Origin: Clostridia bacterium
Lineage (GTDB): Bacteria > Bacillota > Clostridia > UMGS1840
DNA: 64,000 nt
Assembly: GCA_017625695.1 (NCBI GenBank)
Contig: JAGAKI010000073.1
Span: 34,058 to 98,057, forward strand
Reading direction: 5' to 3'
Shown: positions 17,198-27,912 of the stretch, piece by piece
How positions within the stretch are numbered: position 1 is the stretch's first letter
How the letters are laid out: each line of letters starts with the position of its first letter
The notes under the pieces: model-generated
Told to the model about the DNA's origin: nothing
Seen by the model: the letters and a program-made list of their open reading frames with translations, nothing else
The model's database searches: none
Made by a program: the position numbers and the translations under genes

Positions 17198-18025
17198 ATG
17201 ATGGGAACTTTATATCTTGTAGCTACCCCTATCGGCAATATGGGCGACATATCTCCCCGTGCGGTGGAAGTGCTCAAATCGGCAGACTTGGTCGCCGCTG
17301 AGGATACCCGTGTGACAGGTGCACTCTTAAAAAAGCTTGGAATAGAGAAAAAACTGGTCAGTTATTATGAACATAATGCAGCGATGCGAAGCTCTTTGTT
17401 ACTTCGTCATCTGGAAGAGGGAGAGAACATTGCCCTGGTTTCCGATGCCGGCACTCCCGCTATTTCCGATCCGGGGGAAGACATTGTGGAAGAATGTATC
17501 CGCCGCAACATTACAGTCATCCCCGTGCCCGGTCCCTGCGCCTTTGTGTGTGCCTTGACGGTATCCGGATTTTCTACCAAGCGTTTCAGCTTTATTGGCT
17601 TTTTACCCGCCAAAGCCAATGACCGAAAAAAAGAACTGGAAAACGTGAAACATCGGGAAGAAACCTTGATTTTTTACGAAGCACCTCACCGCCTGTTGAA
17701 AACACTTTCTGATATGTGTGAAGTATTCGGGAAAGATCGCAGAGTGTCAGTTTCCCGGGAAATTACCAAAAAATTTGAAGAGCATATCAGAGGAAGATTG
17801 GCAGAAGTATTAAATCATTTTGAAACCAATCCTGTCAAAGGAGAATTTGTCATTGTGGCAGAGGGCGGTGTCAAAGAAGAAAGCAGCTTGAATCAGCTTT
17901 CTTTGGAGGAACATCTGAAGTTCTATCTGAAACAAGGAATTGCTCAAAAGGATGCCATCAAGCAGATTGCCATTGACCGCAATCTTTCCAAACGGGAAGT
18001 ATATGCCCATTTTCATAAAGATTAA
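17198..18025 (+). CDS. rsmI: 16S rRNA (cytidine-1402-2'-O)-methyltransferase
   Basis: 275 residues. A tetrapyrrole-methylase fold with the RsmI signatures LYLVATPIGNMGDISPRA, AAEDTRVTGALLKKLG, SDAGTPAISDPGE, IPVPGPCAFVCALTVSG and FYEAPHRLLKTL. It methylates C1402 of 16S rRNA at the decoding site. A terminator hairpin starts right at its stop codon. Confidence 0.96.
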   Translation: MMGTLYLVATPIGNMGDISPRAVEVLKSADLVAAEDTRVTGALLKKLGIEKKLVSYYEHNAAMRSSLLLRHLEEGENIALVSDAGTPAISDPGEDIVEECIRRNITVIPVPGPCAFVCALTVSGFSTKRFSFIGFLPAKANDRKKELENVKHREETLIFYEAPHRLLKTLSDMCEVFGKDRRVSVSREITKKFEEHIRGRLAEVLNHFETNPVKGEFVIVAEGGVKEESSLNQLSLEEHLKFYLKQGIAQKDAIKQIAIDRNLSKREVYAHFHKD

Positions 18026-18066
18026 AAACTCCAAGGAAACCGTTGGTTTCCCTTGGAGTTTTTTCC
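18024..18066 (+). terminator. Rho-independent terminator after rsmI
   Basis: AAAACTCCAAGG-AAAC pairs with GTTTCCCTTGGAGTTTT (one bulged base), followed by T residues. Confidence 0.85.
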
Positions 18067-18088
18067 TGAATTCATTCTTTGAAGCAAC

Positions 18089-18124
18089 TAAAAAAGCAGC
18101 TCCAAAAAAAGGAACTGCTTTTGT
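18089..18124 (-). terminator. Rho-independent terminator after rpsU
   Basis: On the minus strand AAAAGCAGTTCC, an A/T-rich loop and GGAGCTGCTTTTTT form a stem with a T tail. It lies 120 bases past the rpsU stop. Confidence 0.6.
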
Positions 18125-18243
18125 AATTCACTATCCTGTTCATTTATGATAGTATCAGCGCACTGACCATCTGCGAGAAATGGTACATCATGAGAAATAA
18201 TCTCCCAAAAGGTTAGTGGAATTAGGACTGAAGAAGGAAAAAA

Positions 18244-18420
18244 TTATTTAAATTTTCTCTTTCTTGCTTCTTCGGATTTTTTCTTTCTTTTAACGCTGGG
18301 TTTTACATAATGTTCTCTTTTTCTGATTTCAGAAAGAACACCTGCTTTTGCACACTGTCTTTTAAATCTTTTTAACGCATTGTCTAAAGATTCGTTATCT
18401 TTTAATCTGATTTCTGCCAT
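18244..18420 (-). CDS. rpsU: 30S ribosomal protein S21
   Basis: 58 residues beginning [20 protein letters not shown] and ending in the basic tail [13 protein letters not shown]. This is the standard S21, which contacts the 16S rRNA near the anti-Shine-Dalgarno region. A strong GGGAGGAGGG site precedes the ATG by about nine bases. It stands alone here, divergent from citrate synthase, with its own consensus promoter. In many Firmicutes it is instead joined to yqeY. Confidence 0.95.
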   Translation of the reverse strand: MAEIRLKDNESLDNALKRFKRQCAKAGVLSEIRKREHYVKPSVKRKKKSEEARKRKFK

Positions 18421-18494
18421 CTTGGTTTGTCCCTCCTCCCGTAAACGCGATCAGTTACGCCGGATAGATTTCATATCATAAATTCACAAGTGAT

Positions 18495-18523
18495 ATTATA
18501 ATATATAATCATTGGGATGTCAA
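18495..18523 (-). promoter_or_regulatory. Consensus sigma-A promoter for rpsU
   Basis: On the minus strand TTGACA (18518-18523), a 17-base spacer and TATAAT (18495-18500): perfect at both hexamers. The 347-base gap to citrate synthase holds this, an A/T-rich centre and the opposite promoter; nothing else is seen. Confidence 0.9.
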
Positions 18524-18682
18524 CATTTTTTTTTAATTTTTTCAAATTTTTCAAAAATTTTTGAAAACGGTTGCAATTTTTGGAAGCCGGTTGTAAAAAA
18601 TCGAAAAAAGAAGTTTTTCTTTTTTGATTTTTGTTTGGGAAAGAAAAACAGCCGTCGCAATATGTTTTTTCTGTGGTTTTTA

Positions 18683-18711
18683 TTGACAGAAAACTTATGG
18701 ACTGATACAAT
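18683..18711 (+). promoter_or_regulatory. Sigma-A promoter for citrate synthase
   Basis: TTGACA (18683-18688), 17-base spacer, TACAAT (18706-18711), about 50 bases before the start codon. Confidence 0.85.
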
Positions 18712-18767
18712 ATACTGTAGAAAAAATGCTTTTCGGGACCAGGAAAACTACTGTTGGAGGATTGATT

Positions 18768-20126
18768 ATGGATTCTATCAAATTAAAACAGCAAGATTTG
18801 CTTCGCTATACCCGTTATGCAACTGAAAGTGCCGGTATTGACCCTGAGATGTATTCCAAATATGACGTCAAACGTGGACTTCGTGACATCAGCGGAAAGG
18901 GGGTACTCACCGGTCTGACCGAGATTTCGGAAATCCGTTCATATATCGTAGAAAATAACGATATGATTCCTTGCGAAGGGAAACTCTTTTATCGTGGCTA
19001 TAATGTGGAGGAACTGGTTTCCGGCTTTTTAAAAGACAAACGGTTTGGATTTGAAGAAGCTACTTTTCTTCTTTTGTTCGGACATTTGCCTGATGACGGT
19101 GAATATGAAACTTTCCGTCAAGCAATTTCGTCGTTGCAGAAGTTGCCGGAAGGGTTTGTGCGGGATACGATTTTAGATTCTCCCAGTAAGGATATGATGA
19201 ACGCATTGTCCAAAAGTGTTCTGACTTTGTATTCCTACGATTCCAAAGCCGATGATACCTCCATTGACAATGTGATTTTGCAGTCCTTGCGGCTGATTGC
19301 ACAGTTTCCGCTGTTGTGTGTGTATGCCTATCAGGCACATCAGCGATATCATAAAAACGGAAGTCTGATTATTCACTCGCCTGATTCCAGACTTTCCATT
19401 GCGGAAAATATCCTGCGTTTGCTTCGTCCTGACAGACAGTACACCGAATTGGAAGCCAGAATTTTAGATTTGGCATTGGTGCTTCATGCAGAACACGGTG
19501 GCGGGAATAACTCTACCTTTACGACTCACGTGGTGACTTCCTCCGGAACCGATACCTATTCTTCTACCGTGGCATCCTTGGGGTCTTTGAAAGGTCCCCG
19601 TCACGGCGGTGCCAACATCAAAGTGGTGGAAATGTTTGAAGATTTGAAAGAACGGGTAGAAGACTGGGAAAATGAAGAACAAATTTGTGCCTATCTGACC
19701 CGTATTTTAGAAAAAGATGCCTTTGATAAATCCGGCTTGATTTACGGAATGGGACACGCAGTTTATTCGATTTCTGATCCCCGTGCAGTTATCTTGAAAT
19801 CTGCGGCAGAAGAATTGGCACAGTCAAAAGGGTTGTCTGAAGAATTTCGTCTGTATGCCCGTGTGGAACGGCTGGCACCCCAGGTCATTGCCGGGGTACG
19901 CAAAATCTATAAAGGTGTTAGTGCCAATGTGGATTTTTATTCCGGATTTGTGTATCGGATGCTTGGGATTCCTACGGAGCTTTTTACTCCCTTGTTTGCC
20001 ATTTCCCGCATTTCCGGTTGGTCTGCCCACAGAATTGAAGAACTGGTCAATGCAGGAAAAATTATTCGTCCTGCGTATAAATCAATTGCAAAACGAAAAC
20101 CCTACACGCCTATGACAGAACGCTAA
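18768..20126 (+). CDS. Citrate synthase
   Basis: 452 residues. Condenses acetyl-CoA and oxaloacetate. Active-site segments are present: HAEHGGGNNSTFTTHVV (oxaloacetate His), GPRHGGANIKV, and GMGHAVYSISDPRA (catalytic His and Asp area). The N-terminal extension before RGLRDISGKGVLTGLTEIS is typical of clostridial citrate synthases. An in-frame ATG at 18726 exists, but TTGGAGG sits just before 18768. No aconitase or isocitrate dehydrogenase is linked here. Confidence 0.94.
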   Translation: MDSIKLKQQDLLRYTRYATESAGIDPEMYSKYDVKRGLRDISGKGVLTGLTEISEIRSYIVENNDMIPCEGKLFYRGYNVEELVSGFLKDKRFGFEEATFLLLFGHLPDDGEYETFRQAISSLQKLPEGFVRDTILDSPSKDMMNALSKSVLTLYSYDSKADDTSIDNVILQSLRLIAQFPLLCVYAYQAHQRYHKNGSLIIHSPDSRLSIAENILRLLRPDRQYTELEARILDLALVLHAEHGGGNNSTFTTHVVTSSGTDTYSSTVASLGSLKGPRHGGANIKVVEMFEDLKERVEDWENEEQICAYLTRILEKDAFDKSGLIYGMGHAVYSISDPRAVILKSAAEELAQSKGLSEEFRLYARVERLAPQVIAGVRKIYKGVSANVDFYSGFVYRMLGIPTELFTPLFAISRISGWSAHRIEELVNAGKIIRPAYKSIAKRKPYTPMTER

Positions 20127-20150
20127 AACGTTTCGGAAAGGAACCCTGCT

Positions 20151-21212
20151 ATGAAGCATTGCTATCAAACCCGATTGAAAAAACTGAGAAATCAACTGAA
20201 AGAAAATGAAGGAATATTGGTCAGCGACCCAAAAAATGCTTTTTATTTTTCAGGAATAAACTCCTCCAATATTCATTTGTATATTACCCATGAAAAAGCC
20301 TGGTTACTTACCGATTTTCGCTATCAGCAGGCTGCTGGAGAAAATGACGCCGGATTTTTGGTTCTTTCGGAGGGGTCTTTGGTTTCTAAATTAAAGGACA
20401 TTATGACAGAACCTACCGTCTATATCGAGCAGCAATATCTTACTGTTCATTTTTATAAAATGCTTTTGGATCATTTTTCGCAGACTGATTTTCCCAATGT
20501 GAGAAGTATGATTATGGATATCCGTCTTTGCAAAGATTCCCAAGAACTGAACTGTTTGAAAACAGCACAACAGATTGCTGACCGTGCATATCTTGAAATG
20601 CTTTCCTTTGTGAAAGAGGGGGTATCGGAACTGGACTTAAAGGCAGAGCTGGAATATCGTATGGCAAAATATGGTGCACAGAAGCCTTCCTTTGATACCA
20701 TTTGCCTCTTTGGTCCGCATGCTGCACTTCCTCACGGAGAACCGGCAGGCAGAACACTTTCTTACGGAGATGTTATGCTGTTTGATTTTGGATGCTTGTA
20801 TCAGGGATACTGCTCAGACGTTACCCGAACAGTATTTTTTGGCGAAGCACCCCAAAAAGCACGTCATGCCTATGAAACGGTACTGACTGCACACAAACTG
20901 GCAAAGGAGTGGATCGCTGTGGGCAAATCCTGTGCCGGTGCTGATAAAATCGCACGAGATTACATTGACGGACAAGGATACCCCGGTGCTTTCGGACACA
21001 GTTTAGGTCACGGCGTGGGTGTCAAGGTTCATGAGCATCCCACCTTGGGACAAAACAGCACCGAACTCTTTGCAAACGGGATGGTGTTTTCTGTTGAGCC
21101 GGGCATCTATCTGCCGGGAGAATTCGGCATCCGCATTGAAGATACCTGTTATCTGGAAAACGGACAACTGTATTCTACCACTACGTTGGAGAAAGAACTG
21201 ACAGTATTATAA
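20151..21212 (+). CDS. M24 family aminopeptidase (Xaa-Pro peptidase type)
   Basis: 353 residues with a creatinase-like N-terminal domain (1-125) and a pita-bread catalytic domain. Metal ligands are visible in FDFGCLYQGYCSDVTRT, GHSLGHGVGVKVHEHP, FSVEPGIYLPGEFGIRIED. Probably removes residues before proline from peptides in the cytoplasm. It follows citrate synthase by 24 bases with GGAAAGGA and ends at a bidirectional terminator. Confidence 0.92.
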   Translation: MKHCYQTRLKKLRNQLKENEGILVSDPKNAFYFSGINSSNIHLYITHEKAWLLTDFRYQQAAGENDAGFLVLSEGSLVSKLKDIMTEPTVYIEQQYLTVHFYKMLLDHFSQTDFPNVRSMIMDIRLCKDSQELNCLKTAQQIADRAYLEMLSFVKEGVSELDLKAELEYRMAKYGAQKPSFDTICLFGPHAALPHGEPAGRTLSYGDVMLFDFGCLYQGYCSDVTRTVFFGEAPQKARHAYETVLTAHKLAKEWIAVGKSCAGADKIARDYIDGQGYPGAFGHSLGHGVGVKVHEHPTLGQNSTELFANGMVFSVEPGIYLPGEFGIRIEDTCYLENGQLYSTTTLEKELTVL

Positions 21213-21252
21213 AAAAGAAGCTGTTGCCTTTTGCAACAGCTTCTTTTTTATC
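21211..21252. terminator. Bidirectional terminator between the M24 peptidase and thioesterase genes
   Basis: AAAAAAGAAGCTGTTGC pairs with GCAACAGCTTCTTTTTT around a short CTTTT loop. It serves both converging genes. Confidence 0.9.
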
Positions 21253-21637
21253 TGGATAATTTAGAGTCACATTTTGTTTGAAACTTTTCTTTGAAAACCA
21301 CAAATCTGGTGTGCGTTCCATCTGCGATTTTTTCCGCTTCATCGTAGGCTTCTATGGCGAATACGGTTTTTCTGCCTTCCGATTCGGTCACGGTGGCAGA
21401 GACGGTTACTTTCATACCTACAGGAGTTGCCGCCAGATGATTGAGGTTCAGATTGGTGCCTACAGTTGCACAGCCTTCCTCCAGATAGGGAAGACAAAGC
21501 TCGTGTGCCACTTTTTCCAGCATTGCGGCAAGATGCGGGGTAGCAAGTACCCGTGCGTTTCCACTTTGGATGTTCAGAGCGGTGTGTGCTTCTTCTACGG
21601 TGAAAGTGTATTCGTATTTGGTTCCGATTGGTATCAT
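21248..21637 (-). CDS. Hotdog-fold thioesterase, FlK-like
   Basis: 129 residues. Motifs typical of the FlK-like family are TALNIQSGNARVLATPHLAAMLE and GTNLNLNHLAATPVGMKV; catalytic Thr, Glu and His are plausible in these segments. The substrate is an unknown acyl-CoA. The open frame extends to 21670 into mutS2, but the ATG at 21637 has AAGGAG on its 5' side and gives the family start MIPIG. It is the last gene of a deacetylase-mutS2-thioesterase group on the minus strand. Confidence 0.85.
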   Translation of the reverse strand: MIPIGTKYEYTFTVEEAHTALNIQSGNARVLATPHLAAMLEKVAHELCLPYLEEGCATVGTNLNLNHLAATPVGMKVTVSATVTESEGRKTVFAIEAYDEAEKIADGTHTRFVVFKEKFQTKCDSKLSR

Positions 21638-21653
21638 AATCAAAAAAATCTCC

Positions 21654-24011
21654 TTACTTGATTTCTGCAATGGTTACGCCGGCTTCGCCCTCTCCGAAGT
21701 TGCCCAGCCGGAAAGCTTTTACCGAACGGTTTTTCTTTAACAATTGATGAATTCCTGCCCGAAGCACACCGGTACCTTTTCCGTGAATAATCACTACAGA
21801 GGGGATGTTGGCTAACACCGCATCATCAATGAATTTTTCGGTGACATATTCTGCTTCTTCCAGATTCATACCACGAAGGTCCAGCTCGGGACGGATTTCT
21901 TTGTTCCTTGCACTGGCATTGCGGTAAGGACTGTGCTGTACCTTTTGTTTTTGAATTCCGGCACGGGACAGACGGGACAGGTTGGTTTTGATTCGCATAA
22001 TCCCTGCCAATACTGTCAGATTTCCTTTTTGGTCGGGGAGAGTATCTACGGTAACAGGGGTATCGAAATCATCCATCATAACAGTCATTCCCACGGTGAT
22101 TTCGCCTGGTTTTAAGGGGTTTTGTTTCTTTTTCTCTTCAGCTTCCAGCCTTCTTGCCTGATTTTGTCGTTCCTCTGCAAGTTGTTTTCTGGCTTCACCT
22201 ACAGCTTTGGCACGATCCCGCTGGTTTTTCGCTTCGGCATTTAGTTTTTGGATAATGCTTTCTGCTTTTTCACGGGCATCTTCGATGATTTCCATCGCTT
22301 CTTTGCGTGCCTTTTCGATGATTTCACGGTTTTTTGCCATCGCATCATCTTTTTTTGAGGAAAGTTCTTTTTCTAAAATACGGATTTTTTCTTTCAGTTG
22401 TTCGGCTTCCTGCTGGTCTTTTTCTGCCCGGAGACGTTGTTCGTCAATGACAGTTAACACATCTTCAAAGCGGATGGCATCGGCAGACAACCGTTTTTCA
22501 GCAGCTTCCAATACTTCGTCTGACAGTCCCAATCGTTTGGAAATGGCGAAGGCGTTACTTTTGCCTGGCATTCCCATAATGAGACGATAGGTAGGCTTCA
22601 GCGTTTCGACAGAAAATTCTAAAGAAGCGTTTTGTACTCCCTCCTGAGATAATGCATACAGCTTCAGTTCGGGATAGTGGGTGGTTGCGGCAACAGTTGC
22701 CCCCCGTTTTCGTAAAAATTCGATGATTTCAATGGCGAGTGCTGCACCTTCGGTGGGGTCGGTTCCGGCACCTAATTCGTCAAACAGGGTCAGACTGTTA
22801 TGGGTTGCCTGATTTAAAATGGAAACGATTTTTTTCATATGGGACGAAAATGTGGATAAGGACTGCTCAATACTTTGTTCGTCCCCAATATCGGCAAAAA
22901 TGTGTTCGTAGACTGCGACTTCACTGCCTGAAAAAGCAGGAATCGCAAATCCGGACTGTGCCATTAAAGTGAAAAGTCCCAAGGTTTTTAAGGAAACGGT
23001 TTTTCCTCCTGTGTTTGGCCCGGTGATCACCAAAGTGTCACATTCGTCTCCGATTGTGATGTCGATGGGGACAGCAGTTTCAGGGTCTAACAGGGGATGC
23101 CGTGCTTTTTTTAAATAGATTCGACCACAGTCGTTGGTCAGCGGGATTTCCCCTTTGATACTGCGGCTGTATTTAGCGATTGCAAACAGAAAATCCAGCT
23201 CCAGAATCAGTTGGCGGGTCTGGTCGATTTCATCACAGATACCTGCTGCCTGTCCGCTTAAGTGCATAAGAATTTTTGCGATTTCTTCTTTTTCTTTGGA
23301 TTCTAATTCCTTTAAATCGTTGTTTAAATTCACAATTGCCATCGGCTCGATAAACACCGTTGCACCCGAATCGGAAGAATCGTGTACCAAGCCGGGAATT
23401 TCCCCTTTGAATTCTTGTTTTACAGGAAGTACAAAGCGGTCATTTCTTAAGGTAACAGCAGCGTTTTGCAGATATTTTTTATAATTCTGCGAATTGATGA
23501 ATTTTTGCAGAGTTTCTTTGATTTTATTGTTGGCGGAAATCTTCTGACGGCGGATCTTATAAAGCTCGTCGCTGGCATTGTCGGAAACTTCGTCTTCCGA
23601 AATAATTTTCATAAAAATTTCTTCTTCCAGACGCTTTTGAACGGTCAGTCGACATTCATAATCCGAAAACGCTTCGGATTGATTTTCACCCAAATACTGT
23701 TTCAGACAGCGGGAAGATTTCAGCAGGGTTGCTACATTCAGAAGCTCCCGCTGAGACAGGGAACCGCCGATGGAAAGCCGTTTTACGATGCTGCTCATTT
23801 CACCGAACTGATAGATGGGCGGACTTCCTGCTTTCGTAATCAACTCCATCGCTTCTTCGGTGCGGGAAAGCTTTTGACGTACCTCAAATAACGAGGTCTC
23901 CGGCTGTAAGGTGCGGATTGCCTCGCGGGTTTCTTCCATAATGGCATAATCTTGTGTGCGCAGAAGAATTTTATCAAATTCCAGTGTACGGTATACTTTT
24001 TCGGTTTCCAA
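21654..24011 (-). CDS. mutS2: Endonuclease MutS2
   Basis: 785 residues. MutS-like core domains lead to the ATPase with Walker A GPNTGGKT (331-338), Walker B area TLFDELGAGTDPTEG and ABC signature-like region. A long coiled coil (about 510-630, rich in EKARKEAMEIIEDAREKAE) and a C-terminal Smr nuclease domain with ELDLRGMNLEEAE and HGKGTGVLR follow. It acts in recombination control and ribosome collision rescue in Firmicutes, rather than mismatch repair. The thioesterase follows by 16 bases. Confidence 0.96.
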   Translation of the reverse strand: METEKVYRTLEFDKILLRTQDYAIMEETREAIRTLQPETSLFEVRQKLSRTEEAMELITKAGSPPIYQFGEMSSIVKRLSIGGSLSQRELLNVATLLKSSRCLKQYLGENQSEAFSDYECRLTVQKRLEEEIFMKIISEDEVSDNASDELYKIRRQKISANNKIKETLQKFINSQNYKKYLQNAAVTLRNDRFVLPVKQEFKGEIPGLVHDSSDSGATVFIEPMAIVNLNNDLKELESKEKEEIAKILMHLSGQAAGICDEIDQTRQLILELDFLFAIAKYSRSIKGEIPLTNDCGRIYLKKARHPLLDPETAVPIDITIGDECDTLVITGPNTGGKTVSLKTLGLFTLMAQSGFAIPAFSGSEVAVYEHIFADIGDEQSIEQSLSTFSSHMKKIVSILNQATHNSLTLFDELGAGTDPTEGAALAIEIIEFLRKRGATVAATTHYPELKLYALSQEGVQNASLEFSVETLKPTYRLIMGMPGKSNAFAISKRLGLSDEVLEAAEKRLSADAIRFEDVLTVIDEQRLRAEKDQQEAEQLKEKIRILEKELSSKKDDAMAKNREIIEKARKEAMEIIEDAREKAESIIQKLNAEAKNQRDRAKAVGEARKQLAEERQNQARRLEAEEKKKQNPLKPGEITVGMTVMMDDFDTPVTVDTLPDQKGNLTVLAGIMRIKTNLSRLSRAGIQKQKVQHSPYRNASARNKEIRPELDLRGMNLEEAEYVTEKFIDDAVLANIPSVVIIHGKGTGVLRAGIHQLLKKNRSVKAFRLGNFGEGEAGVTIAEIK

Positions 24012-24047
24012 TGTCCGACACCTCTTTTCTGTATCTGTATTGATAGG

Positions 24048-24995
24048 TTAAAAGGGGAACTTCATGGGAGCTACGGTGGAATCCAGAGATTCAAACCGAT
24101 AGCCGAGTTCTCTCATATGATGAATGTATTCTTTGACAACCCATCCAATGTCTGGGTTTTGATCTGAATCGTGCAACAGGGCAATAATGCGGGGTCTGTT
24201 TCCGGATTGGGTAATCAATTCGGCGAGCTGTTCTTTGGGGTCTTCTACGCCTACGGCATCTTCGGAAGTTACATTCCAGTCAAAGTATACAAATCCCCGT
24301 CGGTTCATTTCCCAAATCAAATCTCGGCAAAGATGTTTGTTTTTGGAATTCACGCTACCGCCGGGGAAGCGGAAAATCCGGGGGCGGTAGCCGGTTGCTT
24401 CCCAGATTTGATGGTATTCTGCGGAAAAATCAGCAAGATAATTTTCAATGCTTTCGTAAATATATTGGTAGTTGTGGGTCAGAGTATGTACGCCAATCAC
24501 GTGGTTTTCTTCGTGAATCCGTTTGAGCAGTTCCCGTTTGAAATTGCTCGTTCCTGCCACAAAGAAGGTTGCCGTAACACCTTCCTCCCGTAACACATCC
24601 AAAAGCATAGGGGTTGAGGTGGAGGGACCGTCATCAAATGTTAAATACACTATCTGATTATCTGCCGGCTGGAACACCTGTTCGGGGTTGTCTCCGTAGA
24701 GTTCCGGATAGGGGTCGTTTTCTGTGGCGGTTTGTGCCAACGGCCGTTCGGTGGCAGAGGGGGCGGGGGTTGGAGTTTCGCCGGGAGTGACAGTGGGTTC
24801 TGCTTCTTTTACAGGTTCCGGGGTCGGAGATGGTTGTTGTGAGGGGATTACAGCGGTTTCCGCTTCGGCAACCAACGTCTCTTGGGTATGTTTGGGTCGG
24901 AACGTTTCCAGAGAAATCAAAAGGCAGATACAAACCACCAAAGCCAGTAAAATCCATAAACTTTGGTAAGAGCGGGTGGGATTTGGTGCTTGCAT
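24048..24995 (-). CDS. Membrane-anchored polysaccharide deacetylase (NodB domain)
   Basis: 315 residues. One N-terminal helix (14-31) anchors the protein, a Pro/Thr/Glu-rich linker spans 45-95, and a NodB domain follows. Metal motifs are TFDDGP (119-124) and HTLTH (170-174); RFPGGS, DWNVTSED and LLHDSD mark motifs 3-5. Probably deacetylates N-acetyl sugars of peptidoglycan or another wall glycan outside the membrane. A promoter lies at 25052-25080. Confidence 0.93.
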   Translation of the reverse strand: MQAPNPTRSYQSLWILLALVVCICLLISLETFRPKHTQETLVAEAETAVIPSQQPSPTPEPVKEAEPTVTPGETPTPAPSATERPLAQTATENDPYPELYGDNPEQVFQPADNQIVYLTFDDGPSTSTPMLLDVLREEGVTATFFVAGTSNFKRELLKRIHEENHVIGVHTLTHNYQYIYESIENYLADFSAEYHQIWEATGYRPRIFRFPGGSVNSKNKHLCRDLIWEMNRRGFVYFDWNVTSEDAVGVEDPKEQLAELITQSGNRPRIIALLHDSDQNPDIGWVVKEYIHHMRELGYRFESLDSTVAPMKFPF

Positions 24996-25051
24996 AGTAA
25001 GTGTTCCTTTCTGTTTGGTTCCGATGGTTTCAAAATTGCATAGATAGTAAC

Positions 25052-25080
25052 AGTATACTACATAAATTCCAATTTATCAA
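25052..25080 (-). promoter_or_regulatory. Sigma-A promoter for the polysaccharide deacetylase gene
   Basis: On the minus strand TTGATA (25075-25080), 17 bases, TATACT (25052-25057). Confidence 0.7.
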
Positions 25081-25105
25081 TATTTTTTTTATTTTTCTTT
25101 TTTCT

Positions 25106-25134
25106 TTCACCAAAGAAGCGTTTTGTCATACAAT
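25106..25134 (+). promoter_or_regulatory. Possible promoter for the small gene at 25188
   Basis: TTCACC (25106-25111), 17 bases, TACAAT (25129-25134). The -35 is weak. Confidence 0.4.
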
Positions 25135-25187
25135 GAAAGTAGTCAATCGGAGGAAATTTTTGCAAACTGTTTGTGAGGGGGATTTTT

Positions 25188-25538
25188 ATGGGCGAATTGC
25201 TTCTGTATGCACTTGTGACATTTTTTTCAGCATATGGAATTTTTTCTTTTTTATTCTTTCTGAAAGATTTTTCGATGGAGCGTAAATATCTCAAGGGAAA
25301 ATGTCTGTATACGCTGGTGTTTGTGAAAGATGAAGCCTGCAATGCGGAGCTGATGACAGATGCACTTTTGTTTCAGCTTTTTAAGAACGATACCGGCCTT
25401 TGCGAACGGAAAATTGTGCTGGTGGATACCGGAAGTTCTGACAGTACATATGAGACATTGGAGACCCTTTTTCGCAACGAGAAAAGTGTCATTGTAACAA
25501 AAGAGGACGAAAACTGGAAAAAATTGAAAAAAATATAG
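25188..25538 (+). CDS. Small membrane-tethered glycosyltransferase-2-like fragment
   Basis: 116 residues. One N-terminal helix (about 3-22, LLYALVTFFSAYGIFSFLFF) is followed by a stretch resembling the first third of a GT-A glycosyltransferase: VFVKDEACNAE, then KIVLVDTGSSDSTYETLETL. No catalytic DxD or acceptor region follows; the frame ends at 116 residues. It may be a degenerate remnant or a small conserved protein. GAGGGGG precedes the ATG at 25188; an ATG at 25173 has no such site. Confidence 0.6.
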   Translation: MGELLLYALVTFFSAYGIFSFLFFLKDFSMERKYLKGKCLYTLVFVKDEACNAELMTDALLFQLFKNDTGLCERKIVLVDTGSSDSTYETLETLFRNEKSVIVTKEDENWKKLKKI

Positions 25539-25556
25539 TTTTTTTAACAAAATTAC

Positions 25557-25585
25557 TTTACAATACACCTGTTTTGTGTTATACT
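25557..25585 (+). promoter_or_regulatory. Promoter of the remB-gyrB-gyrA operon
   Basis: TTTACA (25557-25562), a 17-base spacer and TATACT (25580-25585). It overlaps a perfect inverted repeat (25560-25601). The predicted start is near 25592, giving a leader of about 85 bases. Confidence 0.75.
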
Positions 25586-25601
25586 ATTATAGGTGTATTG
25601 T
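25560..25601. promoter_or_regulatory. Perfect 11-base inverted repeat across the gyrase-operon promoter
   Basis: ACAATACACCT (25560-25570) and AGGTGTATTGT (25591-25601) are exact complements separated by 20 bases. One arm overlaps the -35 and spacer, the other the predicted transcription start. It may be an operator for a dimeric regulator or a supercoiling-sensitive cruciform. Confidence 0.6.
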
Positions 25602-25615
25602 TTTTATATTTTTTC

Positions 25616-25638
25616 CTTTTTCCCGTAGGGAAAAAGGA
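25616..25638 (+). promoter_or_regulatory. Leader hairpin upstream of remB
   Basis: CCTTTTTCCC-GTA-GGGAAAAAGG is a perfect 10-base stem in the leader. AAAGGG and TTTTTT follow, so it could act weakly as an attenuator, but the T run is not adjacent to the stem. Confidence 0.5.
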
Positions 25639-25675
25639 AAGGGTTTTTTAAACAGCATCCAAAAGGGGTGTTTTT

Positions 25676-25930
25676 TTGTATTTACATATTGGTAACGATT
25701 TTGTGTTGAATGAAAAAGACATTATCGGTGTGTTTGACTTTGACCATATTGCCACCTCCCGATTCACTATGGAGTACTTAAAACTGTTAGAAGAAGAAAA
25801 CCGTTTGGTTTCGGTTTCGGAAGAAATCCCCAAGTCGTTTGTGCTTGCGGTAACCGACGGAATGGAAGTGGGGTATTTATCTCCTCTGGCTTCCCGTACC
25901 ATTCAGAACCGTAAGGGTCTGATATTGTAA
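25676..25930 (+). CDS. RemB-like DUF370 regulator (YaaB family)
   Basis: 84 residues from a TTG start behind AAAAGGGG. The sequence MYLHIGNDFVLNEKDIIGVF and the SFVLAVTDGMEVGYLSPLAS segment match the RemB/YaaB family, which in Bacillus lies between recF and gyrB and helps control extracellular-matrix genes. recF is absent here; the gene sits 35 bases before gyrB and probably shares its promoter. Confidence 0.85.
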   Translation: MYLHIGNDFVLNEKDIIGVFDFDHIATSRFTMEYLKLLEEENRLVSVSEEIPKSFVLAVTDGMEVGYLSPLASRTIQNRKGLIL

Positions 25931-25965
25931 CCAACGAGATAATCCCACAAGAAAGGATGAGATAG

Positions 25966-27888
<1,923 letters not shown>

Positions 27889-27912
27889 TTTGTCAGAAAG
27901 GAAGAACAGTTT

